Source of the DNA: JBEKTY01 sp049515555
GTDB lineage: Bacteria > Planctomycetota > Planctomycetia > Pirellulales > Thermoguttaceae
Length of the DNA stretch: 64,000 bases
Direction of reading: 5' to 3'
NCBI GenBank assembly: GCA_049515555.1
Contig: JBEKTY010000009.1
Location: 17,287 to 81,286, forward strand
Part shown: in pieces, positions 17,189 through 25,500 of the stretch
Layout of the letters: each line of letters begins with the position of its first letter
Numbering within the stretch: the first letter of the stretch is position 1
Notes under the pieces: model-generated
The model's database searches: none
Seen by the model: the letters and a program-made list of their open reading frames with translations, nothing else
What the model was told of the DNA's origin: nothing
Program-made: the position numbers and the translations under genes

Positions 17189-17956
17189 ATGCTTGGATCC
17201 GCTAACAGGACCTCGAACAGCCCTCACTCCCTGCCCCTCTCCCAGAGGGAGAAGAGAGTCTTGCTGGGGCCTCTCGGACATTGGCGGCTGTTCACCGTGC
17301 TGCTGGCCGTCGCAGCCGTTTGGCTGCTGCGGGCGTGGATCCTCCACGCGGTCGCGTGGGGTTTGATCGTCGACGAAAATCGCACCGGCGCGGACTACTT
17401 GTGGATTGCCGGCGGCGATCATTGTTACGATCAGGCGGCCCAGCTCTATCACGATCAACCGTCCAGGCGTATCGTCCTGGTCGAGCAGTATCCCCGGCGT
17501 ATTGTGCGAGCGGGCGTGCAACTATCTCCGGAAGCGATCGGCCGACGGGAGTTGGCGCGGCGCGGCGTGCCGCCGGAGGCCGTGATCGTTATCCCGGGGA
17601 GGGCCAAGAACGCCTGGGAAGCAACCCGAATCCTGGGAGAATGGCGGCCATCGCGAGCCGGCGCCGAGGTGTTGCTCTTATGTGATCGTTTTGACAGTAG
17701 ACGCCGGCGCAGGATTCAAGACTCGGCGCTGGACGCGGACAGCGCGAAACACATCCACGTTCTCGCCCTGCCGGACCGGCGCTTCGACGAGAGCGATTGG
17801 TGGCGGACCCGGGACGGCGTCAAGCACTGCGGGCTGTCTTGGCTTTGGCTGACGTATGCCTGGTGCCGTGGCGCTCCCGATGAGCCTGTTGAGAACTGGA
17901 ATCCGGACGACTACGAACAAACGCTGCGGCAGATGCTCAAGGAGGCTGCTCGATGA
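17189..17956 (+). CDS. DUF218/YdcF-like protein
   Basis: A 255-residue protein with one N-terminal membrane segment (LFTVLLAVAAVWLLRAWIL) and a DUF218-like domain: DYLWIAGGDHCYDQAAQLY, RRIVLVEQY, and AVIVIPGRAKNAWEATRIL correspond to the family blocks VVLGGG..R, vSGG and e..S.nT.EnA. The conserved glycine-rich and Asn/Thr residues are partly lost, so it is a divergent copy. Residues encoded by 17222-17254 (HSLPLSQREKRV) come from a CCCTCTCCC-type repeat, showing that the N-terminus was altered by repeat insertion. The neighbouring gene is a better conserved DUF218, and the two overlap by 4 bases. Confidence 0.6.
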   Translation: MLGSANRTSNSPHSLPLSQREKRVLLGPLGHWRLFTVLLAVAAVWLLRAWILHAVAWGLIVDENRTGADYLWIAGGDHCYDQAAQLYHDQPSRRIVLVEQYPRRIVRAGVQLSPEAIGRRELARRGVPPEAVIVIPGRAKNAWEATRILGEWRPSRAGAEVLLLCDRFDSRRRRRIQDSALDADSAKHIHVLALPDRRFDESDWWRTRDGVKHCGLSWLWLTYAWCRGAPDEPVENWNPDDYEQTLRQMLKEAAR

Positions 17957-18744
17957 GCCGAGGCAGGCGCCGCCTCTACGGACTGCTCGTGGTATGCAGT
18001 GTGCTGGCAGGGCTTTACGTGGCCCGCGACCGAGTGCTGCCTGTGGCGGCGCGCTGGCTGGACGTGGGCGAGGTGCCTCGCCGCTCGGACTACGCCGTGG
18101 TGCTCGGCGGCGGGGCGAATAGCCGACCGTTTGTCGCAGCCGCGTTGGTCAGGCTCGGCCTGACTCGCAAGGTATTGGTCACGCGGGTTGCGCGGTCGCC
18201 GAGCACGGAAGATGGAATCCTACTGCCGGACCATGAACTCAGCCGCCGGGTGCTGTTGCATCGCGGCGTACCCGCCGAGAATATCGAGTTCTTGGGCACG
18301 GACAACAGCACGACTTTCGATGAGGCGCAGGCTTTGTCCACTCTTCTCGAAGCTGCGCCGGATACCAGCTTTGCGGTAGTCACCCACGGATACCACACGC
18401 GCCGGGCACGCTGGATACTCTCTCGAGTCCTGGGAGCACGTATCTCGCAAGTCTCGTTCGTTTCCGTCCCCACGGATGGCTTCCGAGCGGACAACTGGTG
18501 GTGTACCGAAGACGGATTCGCCACGATTGTCGGCGAGAACTTGAAGCTGTGCTTTTACATGCTGCGCTATGATCGAATCGCACAGGCGATCGTGACCGTG
18601 CTCGGCATCGGGGGGGTAACCGTCTTACTTTTCTATTTTTTGCGTCGTGCGGCTGCCAAAAGGGCAATGAAGAACAGTTTGCCAGCCGTCACCGACCAAG
18701 AACCGAGGAAAACTGATGAAGGCCTCTCCAGTCCGAGAGCTTAA
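17953..18744 (+). CDS. DUF218 (YdcF/ElyC-like) membrane protein
   Basis: A 263-residue protein. The domain blocks are DYAVVLGGGANSRPFVAAAL, KVLVTRVARS, AENIEFLGTDNSTTFDEAQA and FAVVTHGYHTRRARWIL, matching the DUF218 order. An N-terminal hydrophobic segment (YGLLVVCSVLAGLYVA) and a C-terminal one (IVTVLGIGGVTVLLFYFL) anchor it, with the domain probably outside. ElyC-type members influence envelope glycan homeostasis; the link here is by context. It starts by overlapping the preceding DUF218 gene and overlaps fkp by 29 bases. Confidence 0.78.
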   Translation: MSRGRRRLYGLLVVCSVLAGLYVARDRVLPVAARWLDVGEVPRRSDYAVVLGGGANSRPFVAAALVRLGLTRKVLVTRVARSPSTEDGILLPDHELSRRVLLHRGVPAENIEFLGTDNSTTFDEAQALSTLLEAAPDTSFAVVTHGYHTRRARWILSRVLGARISQVSFVSVPTDGFRADNWWCTEDGFATIVGENLKLCFYMLRYDRIAQAIVTVLGIGGVTVLLFYFLRRAAAKRAMKNSLPAVTDQEPRKTDEGLSSPRA

Positions 18745-21700
18745 GGGGGAACCGCGAGACATGCTTGGCCGCCAGTGGCATTATCTGATTCTAACCGCCT
18801 CCAACGAGGCCCAGGCGGCGGCGTACCGGGCGCAGCTTGAAGTGCGGCGGCGTCTGGGACTGCTCGCTCAGGCGCGAGAGGCGATTGTCGTGGCCGATCC
18901 CGGCGGCCGGCGCGTGGGAAGCGGCGGCAGCACGGTGTGCTGTTTGTTGGAGGTGCTCCAAAGAGAATGGAAGTGCCGCAATGAGGGACGCCTTGAGGAT
19001 TATGGAGAGCCGAAGGCGTGGCGCGAAGTCTTTGCGCAATCGAGGATCCTCATCATGCATGCCGGCGGCGATTCCCGCCGCTTGCCGGCCTACGGGCCGT
19101 GTGGCAAGGTCTTTGTGCCAATGCCCGGCAGATCGGACAGCGCCCTGGGGATGACGCTCTTCGATCGACAGTTGCCGATTTACCTGGCCCTGCCGCCAAC
19201 GCAGGAGGGAGAAGGGCAGGTCGTCATCACCGCCGGGGACGTGCTGCTCCGCTTCGACCCCGGGGAGGTGGGTTGGGCATCCGAGGGCGTGACGGGCTTG
19301 GGCTGCCTCGCTTCGCCGGAGCAGGCGAGCCGCCACGGAGTATACTGTCTCGGCGGAAACGGCCACGTGCGGCGGTTCTTGCAGAAACCCTCGCCGGCTG
19401 CCCAAGCCAATGAGCAGGCGATCAATGCGTATGGTCAATCCGTCCTGGATGTTGGTGTGTTTAGCCTGGACGCCGCTGCGGCCGTCCGCTTGCTGGAACT
19501 TTGCGACGCTCGCGCGGACGGCTCGGGCGGACTTGTCTGGAGTGGCCCGATGGGCGGCGCCATCGAGCGGTACGGCCTGGATTTCTACCGCGAGATTGGG
19601 TGTGCCTTCGGTACGGAGACGGGGCCCGATGCCTATTTGGCCGCCGCACACTCCGGCGGCTCGCGGTGGGACGACGCCCTGTTGCGGCGAATCTTCGATT
19701 CCATGCACTCCATCTCTTTGCAGGCGCAGGTGCTCCGGCGCTGCGAGTTCCTGCACTTCGGCACCAGTCGGCAGATCATCGAGAGCGGTCAACAATTGCA
19801 CCGCTCGGACGCAGGGTTTGCGTCGGCGTCGACCGCCGCTGTGTGCATCAACAATCGGCTCGATGAACAGGGCGCCGTCTCAGGCGGTGCATGCTGGATC
19901 GAAGGATGCGCGATCCGCCAGGCAGTGACCTTGGCGGGAGAGAACTTGCTGGTCGGGGTCGACGTGGACGGCCCCTTGGAGCTTCCGCCGAGGGCGTGCC
20001 TCGATCTGCTTCCGGGCCGAAACCGCGCGGGGCAGCCGATCACCTTCATTCGCTGCTACGGAATTGACGATCCGCTGCCGAATCCATCCGGTGAGACGGG
20101 TACGCTCTGCGGCCAGCCGCTGAGTTGGTGGGCGGACCCGGCTAGCGGGGCGGGCGATGCCTTATGGGACGCTGCCGTCCGGCCGCACGACCGCAGCCTG
20201 TGGAACGCCCGGCTGTTTCCCGCGGAGGTCGGTCCAGACGTTTACCGCCGCTGGCTCTGGATGTTCGATCCCGTCAACGCCACGGCGGAGCAGTTGGACT
20301 CGTGGCGCAGGGCGGACCGCTACAGTCTCGAGGAAATGGCCGCGCTGGCCGATCAAGAGGCTTTCCATGACCGGCGGTTGCGGCTCCACGCCGATGCAAT
20401 GCAAGGGTCGCTCTGCCGCTGGTTCCGTCACGAGAGCCGTTTTTCCGCGGCCGATCTGGCCCAGGTGCTCAGCATGCTGGAAAAAGGGGACAATCCCCAT
20501 TTGTGCGAAGCACCCTCCGGGCCGCTGCGGCAAATGGGGACTGTCCCCTTTTTCCGGAAACCCGAGGCATGGTTGGCGGCGGTCTTGCAGGAGGCCCGGC
20601 GGCGCGAGGAGCCCCAGCCGGCGGAATCGGCCGAGGAGATGTTCAGTTTTGCCCGGACTATTCACACGCTCGGATCAGCGCTAGAGCAACTGCCGGGTGG
20701 GGCGGCAGCGGCTGGACCCTGGCTGGACCGGCTACGGGATGGTTTGGACCCCGAAATGCACGCTTGGCTGGCGGGGCACGGGCTGGAACTGAACGAAAAG
20801 CCGGATGCCGAGCACTGGGCCGGCCGGGCCCGGTCGACGGCCTTCGCGTACCTGCGGCGGAAGATCGTCAGCAGCGGCCGCCGGGAAGACCGCGTGCCGC
20901 GCAACGCCCTGCGGAGCGACGAAATCGCTTGGGGCCGGGCCCCGGCGCGGCTCGACCTGACGGGCGGCTGGACCGACACCCCACCCTATGCCCTGGAGCA
21001 CGGTGGGACGGTCCTCAACGCCGCGGTGCTGCTGAACGGGCAGCCGCCGGTGCAAGTGCATGCACGCGTCACGGCCGAGCCCATCATCCGCGTGCGTTCT
21101 ATCGATCTGGGCACGCACCTGGACATCCACGGCTGGGACGAGCTGTTCGATTACAGTTCCGCCGTGGGCGAGTTCTCGCTGGTCAAAGCGGCCCTGGTGA
21201 TCTCAGGCTTTACGCCCCTCAGCGGCGGCTCGGAGCGGAACCGCCCCCTTCGCGATGTCCTTGCGAGCTTCGGCGGCGGCATCGAACTGACCACCCTGGC
21301 GGCGATCCCCAAAGGCAGCGGCCTGGGCACCTCGAGTATCATGGGCGCGGTGCTGATGGCCGTCATCCATCGCATGATGGGCCGCACGCTCACGCCGACC
21401 GAACTGTTCCACGCCGTGCTGCGTCTGGAGCAGGAGTTGACGACCGGCGGCGGTTGGCAGGACCAGATCGGTGGGGCGGTCGGCGGCCTTAAGCTCACCA
21501 CGACCAAGCCGGGCCTGGTCCCCGAACCGACGATTCGCTACGTCCCGGCCGACGTGCTCGATCCGCGGCTCAACGCGGGCCGGACTTTGCTCTACTACAC
21601 CGGCATGACGCGGCTGGCGAAGAACATCTTGCAGAACGTGGTGGGACGCTACCTCGACCGGGACCGGGAGGCGATGTCCGCACTCGCACAACTAGGCGCG

Positions 21701-22027
21701 CTGGCCGCACGGATGGCCGAGGCCATGGGCCGCAAAGACCAGGCCGAGTTCGGCCAACTGATCGATACGGCCTGGCAACTCAACAAGCAGCTTGACCCGC
21801 ACTCGACGACCGGCGAGATCGAAGCCCTGCTGACCCGGATACGTTCCCATATTCATGGCGCGAAACTCCTCGGGGCGGGCGGCGGGGGATTCTTGCTGAT
21901 CGTCGCGAAGTCGCCGTCCGATGCGGCTTGCATTGCCCGTCTGTTCGAGGAATCGCCGCCCAATCCGCGGGCGCGGTTCTTCGAGTTTCAGGTCAGCGAT
22001 ACTGGGTTGGCGGTGAGTGTCTGCTGA
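18716..22027 (+). CDS. fkp: Bifunctional L-fucokinase / L-fucose-1-P guanylyltransferase
   Basis: A 1103-residue enzyme that phosphorylates L-fucose and then forms GDP-L-fucose, the donor for fucosylated glycans. The N-terminal half is the pyrophosphorylase: YLILTASNEAQ, VGSGGSTVCCLLEV (about 68-80) and HAGGDSRRLPAYGPCGKVFV. The C-terminal third is a GHMP kinase: GRAPARLDLTGGWTDTPPY, IPKGSGLGTSSIMGAVLMA (about 865) and KLLGAGGGGFLLIV (about 1056). Residues about 588-613 are encoded by a palindromic repeat and are foreign. The last 18 bases are also the decayed end of the CRISPR array. It closes the glycan cluster and implies that the glycan contains fucose salvaged from outside. Confidence 0.92.
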   Translation: MKASPVRELKGEPRDMLGRQWHYLILTASNEAQAAAYRAQLEVRRRLGLLAQAREAIVVADPGGRRVGSGGSTVCCLLEVLQREWKCRNEGRLEDYGEPKAWREVFAQSRILIMHAGGDSRRLPAYGPCGKVFVPMPGRSDSALGMTLFDRQLPIYLALPPTQEGEGQVVITAGDVLLRFDPGEVGWASEGVTGLGCLASPEQASRHGVYCLGGNGHVRRFLQKPSPAAQANEQAINAYGQSVLDVGVFSLDAAAAVRLLELCDARADGSGGLVWSGPMGGAIERYGLDFYREIGCAFGTETGPDAYLAAAHSGGSRWDDALLRRIFDSMHSISLQAQVLRRCEFLHFGTSRQIIESGQQLHRSDAGFASASTAAVCINNRLDEQGAVSGGACWIEGCAIRQAVTLAGENLLVGVDVDGPLELPPRACLDLLPGRNRAGQPITFIRCYGIDDPLPNPSGETGTLCGQPLSWWADPASGAGDALWDAAVRPHDRSLWNARLFPAEVGPDVYRRWLWMFDPVNATAEQLDSWRRADRYSLEEMAALADQEAFHDRRLRLHADAMQGSLCRWFRHESRFSAADLAQVLSMLEKGDNPHLCEAPSGPLRQMGTVPFFRKPEAWLAAVLQEARRREEPQPAESAEEMFSFARTIHTLGSALEQLPGGAAAAGPWLDRLRDGLDPEMHAWLAGHGLELNEKPDAEHWAGRARSTAFAYLRRKIVSSGRREDRVPRNALRSDEIAWGRAPARLDLTGGWTDTPPYALEHGGTVLNAAVLLNGQPPVQVHARVTAEPIIRVRSIDLGTHLDIHGWDELFDYSSAVGEFSLVKAALVISGFTPLSGGSERNRPLRDVLASFGGGIELTTLAAIPKGSGLGTSSIMGAVLMAVIHRMMGRTLTPTELFHAVLRLEQELTTGGGWQDQIGGAVGGLKLTTTKPGLVPEPTIRYVPADVLDPRLNAGRTLLYYTGMTRLAKNILQNVVGRYLDRDREAMSALAQLGALAARMAEAMGRKDQAEFGQLIDTAWQLNKQLDPHSTTGEIEALLTRIRSHIHGAKLLGAGGGGFLLIVAKSPSDAACIARLFEESPPNPRARFFEFQVSDTGLAVSVC
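20479..20555 (+). repeat. In-frame palindromic repeat inside fkp
   Basis: GGAAAAAGGGGACAATCCCC (20479), continuing ATTTG, is complementary to CAAATGGGGACTGTCCCCTT (20531), continuing TTTCC. The arms enclose about 25 bases. The repeat is translated within fkp as MLEKGDNPHL and MGTVPFFRK. The peptide GTVPFF is the usual translation of this repeat type. The reading frame is kept. Confidence 0.8.
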
Positions 22028-22186
22028 CCATTTTCGGTGCTACAACGGGAGAAGACTTGACGGTCCGCCGCACTTTTCCAGGCGTCAGCCGTCCCAAGAC
22101 CGTTCCAGGCGTTGCAACTCGCGTTGGTATAAAAGCCAATATGACCGATTGTGCCAACAGTCCCAGACCGCTTTAGGTGCTGCAAC
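22010..22186 (-). CRISPR. Type V-B mini-array: 3 repeats, 2 spacers, downstream of cas12b
   Basis: Read on the - strand, the first repeat (22186-22151) is 36 bp, begins GTTGCAGCACC and ends TGTTGGCAC; the GGCAC end is typical of Cas12b repeats. A 32-base spacer (22150-22119) follows. The second repeat (22118-22082) starts GTTGCAACGCC and matches the first at about 27 of 36 positions, most differences being transitions. After a 35-base spacer (22081-22047) the third repeat (22046-22010) starts GTTGTAGCACC but decays after about 22 bases into the coding end of fkp (stop at 22025-22027). Increasing decay away from the first repeat is the normal pattern for trailing repeats. The first repeat pairs with the anti-repeat at 22395-22413. 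Repeat spacing is 68 to 72 bp. Confidence 0.85.
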
Positions 22187-22381
22187 CAAGAGGCCATGAA
22201 ATCCGTTGCGCCGGAACCCAGTTACCGTACGGGATGCAGGAGGTTAGCCCATCCCGCCGGCTGATCCCCCGACAGCGAATGCCAACTGGGCGCAAGCCGA
22301 TGCGCGAATGATCTTCAAACACCGTCACGGATCTTCTGATACCTACTCGTCGCCCCCCACGGGGGTTGAACCATTCCCCGA

Positions 22382-22486
22382 GTTATCACACAGGCCAAAG
22401 CGAACTGGAACTGCTCCGAGGGTTAGCCAACCAGTGCATAATTGGCTGCGGCACTTCCCACGGCAAAGCGAAGCCCTGTAGACTTC
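22382..22486 (-). ncRNA. tracrRNA of the type V-B system
   Basis: Transcribed away from cas12b in the gap between its stop and the array. From the 5' end: GTCTACAGGGC (near 22482), which resembles the start of the Alicyclobacillus Cas12b tracrRNA (GTCTAGAGGAC); a stem CCGTGGG (22463-22457) with CCCTCGG (22422-22416), six pairs and one mismatch; an inner hairpin AGCCAA/TTGGCT (22447-22425); then the anti-repeat CAGTTCCAGTTCGCTTTGG (22413-22395). That segment pairs with the first CRISPR repeat by 18 base pairs, two of them G-U, with one U-U mismatch and one bulge. The stem-hairpin-stem-anti-repeat order equals that of known Cas12b tracrRNAs. The 3' end is not certain; no clear terminator follows. 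Confidence 0.85.
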
Positions 22487-22492
22487 ATAAGT

Positions 22493-22521
22493 AGTGTACC
22501 CCGAGCCGTCGCCGCGGTCAA
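22493..22521 (-). promoter_or_regulatory. Sigma-70-type promoter for the tracrRNA
   Basis: On the - strand TTGACC (22521-22516) and TACACT (22498-22493) are separated by exactly 17 bases. The -35 hexamer overlaps the stop codon of cas12b. Transcription would start near 22486, which is 3 to 4 bases before the conserved tracrRNA 5' motif. Confidence 0.7.
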
Positions 22522-25500
22522 TCCGTTCGCGGGTTCAGGCCAAGCGCCTGGACGATCTTCCGGCGTAGTCGCTCCCAGAAGACCTTGCCGTCGTACCAGC
22601 GGTCAGCCCGCAGTACTAGCCCGGACGGGTCTCGGAAGAAGACCTGCTTCTGCTGGTCACGCTCAAAATCATCCGTTTCCGTCACCTCCGTCAGTTCGAA
22701 GGCGAGTTCATCGAGCCCTGCTTCTTCGTCGACTGGTTGTCCCCCGCCCATCACCTTCTTCCAACTGGCCTTCGTGACGGCTTCCAGCACATACCCGTCA
22801 CCGTCCTCCGCAAGTGTCAGCCGCCCGTAGCCCTCGCCGCCGACAAGGCTCGCCAGTGCGCCACGTAGTCGAACGCCCTCGCCATCCGGATACCAATAGT
22901 CACGATTCTCTTGCCTGACAGGTATCGCGCTCAGGCGGTAGGCGTCGCCGTGCCGGGTCCAGAAGCGGCGTTGTAGATTCTGGGCCGCGTTCAGGTCGAC
23001 TTGGATCACGACGGCGCTGCCATCCTTCGCCACCGTCGTCAGGTCTTCCCCGCTCTCCCAGGGAATCCTCGCGCCCGGACGGAGCTGCTGGGCGTCGACT
23101 TCACACTCCTCAGCCAGCGCCTGCAACTGCCGCTGAAAACCCTCGGACTTGACTTCCTCGGCACAGAGAACGTGCGTGCGGCACCCGGCGGCCGCAGTTC
23201 GGGCGTGGAAGCGGCTGCTGAATGCAGCGCCGGTTGTGGTCACGAGGATGCCGTAGATTTCGGCGTGCATCTTCGTTTCAGCAAGGATGCGGCGATGGCA
23301 CCACCGCATCAATTGGGAGTTCTCCCGCCGTGGCCGATCCGCGCGGACGCGATATTGCGATAAGTCCTCGAAGAGGATCAATCGGCACGCTTCGTGGCGA
23401 TGCTGCCAGCCTCTCCTTTCATCGGGGACGTGCCCGCGCGCCGCCTGTACGATCAGGTCGCAGCCCGCCTTCACCCGGTCCTCCTTGAGTTTCCGGACAT
23501 GCTCCAGCAGCCTCGCCGCGAACGTGCCGCGTTTTTGCCGATCCTGACGATTGATCGCTCCATACGCCCTTCCTCGCAACGTCCATCCGATGAGCAGGCG
23601 TCGCACGGCCTCAAGATAGTCGATCGCCCAGTCGGACTTGCCGCCTTGGTAGCCGCGGCGCTGTTGCCGATGTGCCGCGCCGTCAGTTCGTCTGCGGGTC
23701 TCTTTGCGCCAGCGGGCCAGATACTCTCCCAGGATCCGCTCCGCCTCCCGATGTTGCTTCGTGACCTCGGTTTGCCACTCGGCTGGTGGGCAGGCGATCA
23801 GTTCCTTGAGGCGGTCGATGGCGAGGAGATCGAGCCCAGCCCCACAACTGTGCACCCGTTCCTTCTTAAGGGCGGCATCCAAATCTTCCAGCGCCGCCCG
23901 ACGGTCCTCCGGCGTTTCCTTTACCGATAGGCGAAGAATGCCTCTGAGACAGTCCATCCCGCGGCGTAATGCCCGCAACTCAGCATGCACCGCTCTCCGC
24001 GCGGCCAGCACCCGGCGATGCGGCATCTCTCCCGGCAGCGGCAAGAGGAATGACCGCTCATGTCGCGCCCATAGGTCACGGTCCTTGTCCGCAGAGAACA
24101 CCATGCCGGTTGTCGGTCGCCCCTGGACCAGTTCAAACACGGAGCATGAGGCAAAAGTCCGCACCCCAAGATGGACCGACAGAACCCGCAAGCCCGGCGC
24201 GAGCGCATCTGCGTGCATGCTCTTCGTTGCCAGTCCGCTTTGGAAGTGGCGGACGACGGCAGGAAAGGTGAGGCGGCCTCGACTGTCCAGCCAATCGGGC
24301 GGTGCTTGGGAGTCCACTCCCAAGACGAGCTTGAACCAGACCCGCCCCACCTTGCCCTCTTGAAGCTCGTCGAGGCTGCGGTTCTCCAGGTGCCGTCGAT
24401 CGAAGAGAATTGCCGCGCCACGCAGCTCCGCAGCGTAGTCTTGGTGCGATGAACGGAACAGCAGTCGCCCCGTATCGCATTTCTGGTCTTCCAACCGCGG
24501 GGATTCCAACTGGCCGGACGGCGCAAGCCGGATCGTGAATTTGTTTTCGGCCAGGGACTCGCCATCTTCGACGAGAAGCGGCAGTCCGAGCGCAAGCGTG
24601 CCATCTTCGATGCCAATGGCATAGGTGCGGAGATTGTGACCGCCCAGCGCTTCATAGCCGAGCCATTGCGGATGGAGGATGGGATCGGGAGGGGTGTAAA
24701 TCGCACCATTCTTCTTCTTGTCGAGCAACCGCTCCAGGGCGTTGCAGCCGACCAAGGCTGGAAGCGGATTGTCGTTCTTCCACAGATGTTCGCGCCCCTC
24801 GGCGCCTAACCAACGGAACAGGTCTGAGTCGCCGAATCGCCCAAAAAGCCGGGCCCGCAATTCGGCCAGTGACTTCGTACGGGAGGCCTCCGACATGCCA
24901 GCAGTTCCGCGCCAAAGCTGGCGCACCTGGTCCCAGGCGCGAACGGCGCGGACACCGATTCGGAATGGACGCGCGTCGTCGGCCAGGCCGGTCCGTTTCA
25001 GCTCCTCATGGCGCTCCGCTTCGTACCGGCGAAGCTCACGGACGGACGGCGCGAGTGGCACCAGCGATGCTCGCTGTCGTTCCAAGTGCTCAGCGACCCG
25101 ACGATACTCGGCGGCTGCACGGTGGTTCCAACTCTCCCACGAGAGGAGATGTCCCGCTGCTAGAGCAAAAGCCAAACGGTCCCACGGGGTCAGCCCCGAC
25201 TCCTTGCCAGCTAACACGGACGCAATCGGCGGTTGCACCAGGGGCAGGAGTCCCAGGTCCCGCTTCAATCGCCGGATGAGCGATGGCACCGCCCGGGTCT
25301 CCCGGCGCTTCTTATCTTGGTCCCTCAAGAACGCATCCTGCCACGGATCGGAAGCCCGCAGTCTCCTGACCCAGGCAGGAACGCCGCCCGAAGCATACTG
25401 AAGTCGCTGGGCTTCCTCGGAACTCAACCATTGGACCGATTCGCCCACCCATCCCTCCGAGTTCGCCTGCATCTTCCCTACCCACGCGGGCAGCGGATCC

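Noticed and set aside
22255..22300. A GTTGGCAT string on the - strand in the putative leader, similar to the end of the CRISPR repeat
   Set aside because: Only about 15 of 36 positions match the repeat over the full length, and the distance to the next repeat (over 90 bases) does not fit the array spacing.
23190..23240. A second Asp-to-His difference in Cas12b (AAFSSRFHART versus SSRFDART)
   Set aside because: This position is not one of the three catalytic carboxylates and varies among Cas12b proteins, so it does not add to the inactivation argument.
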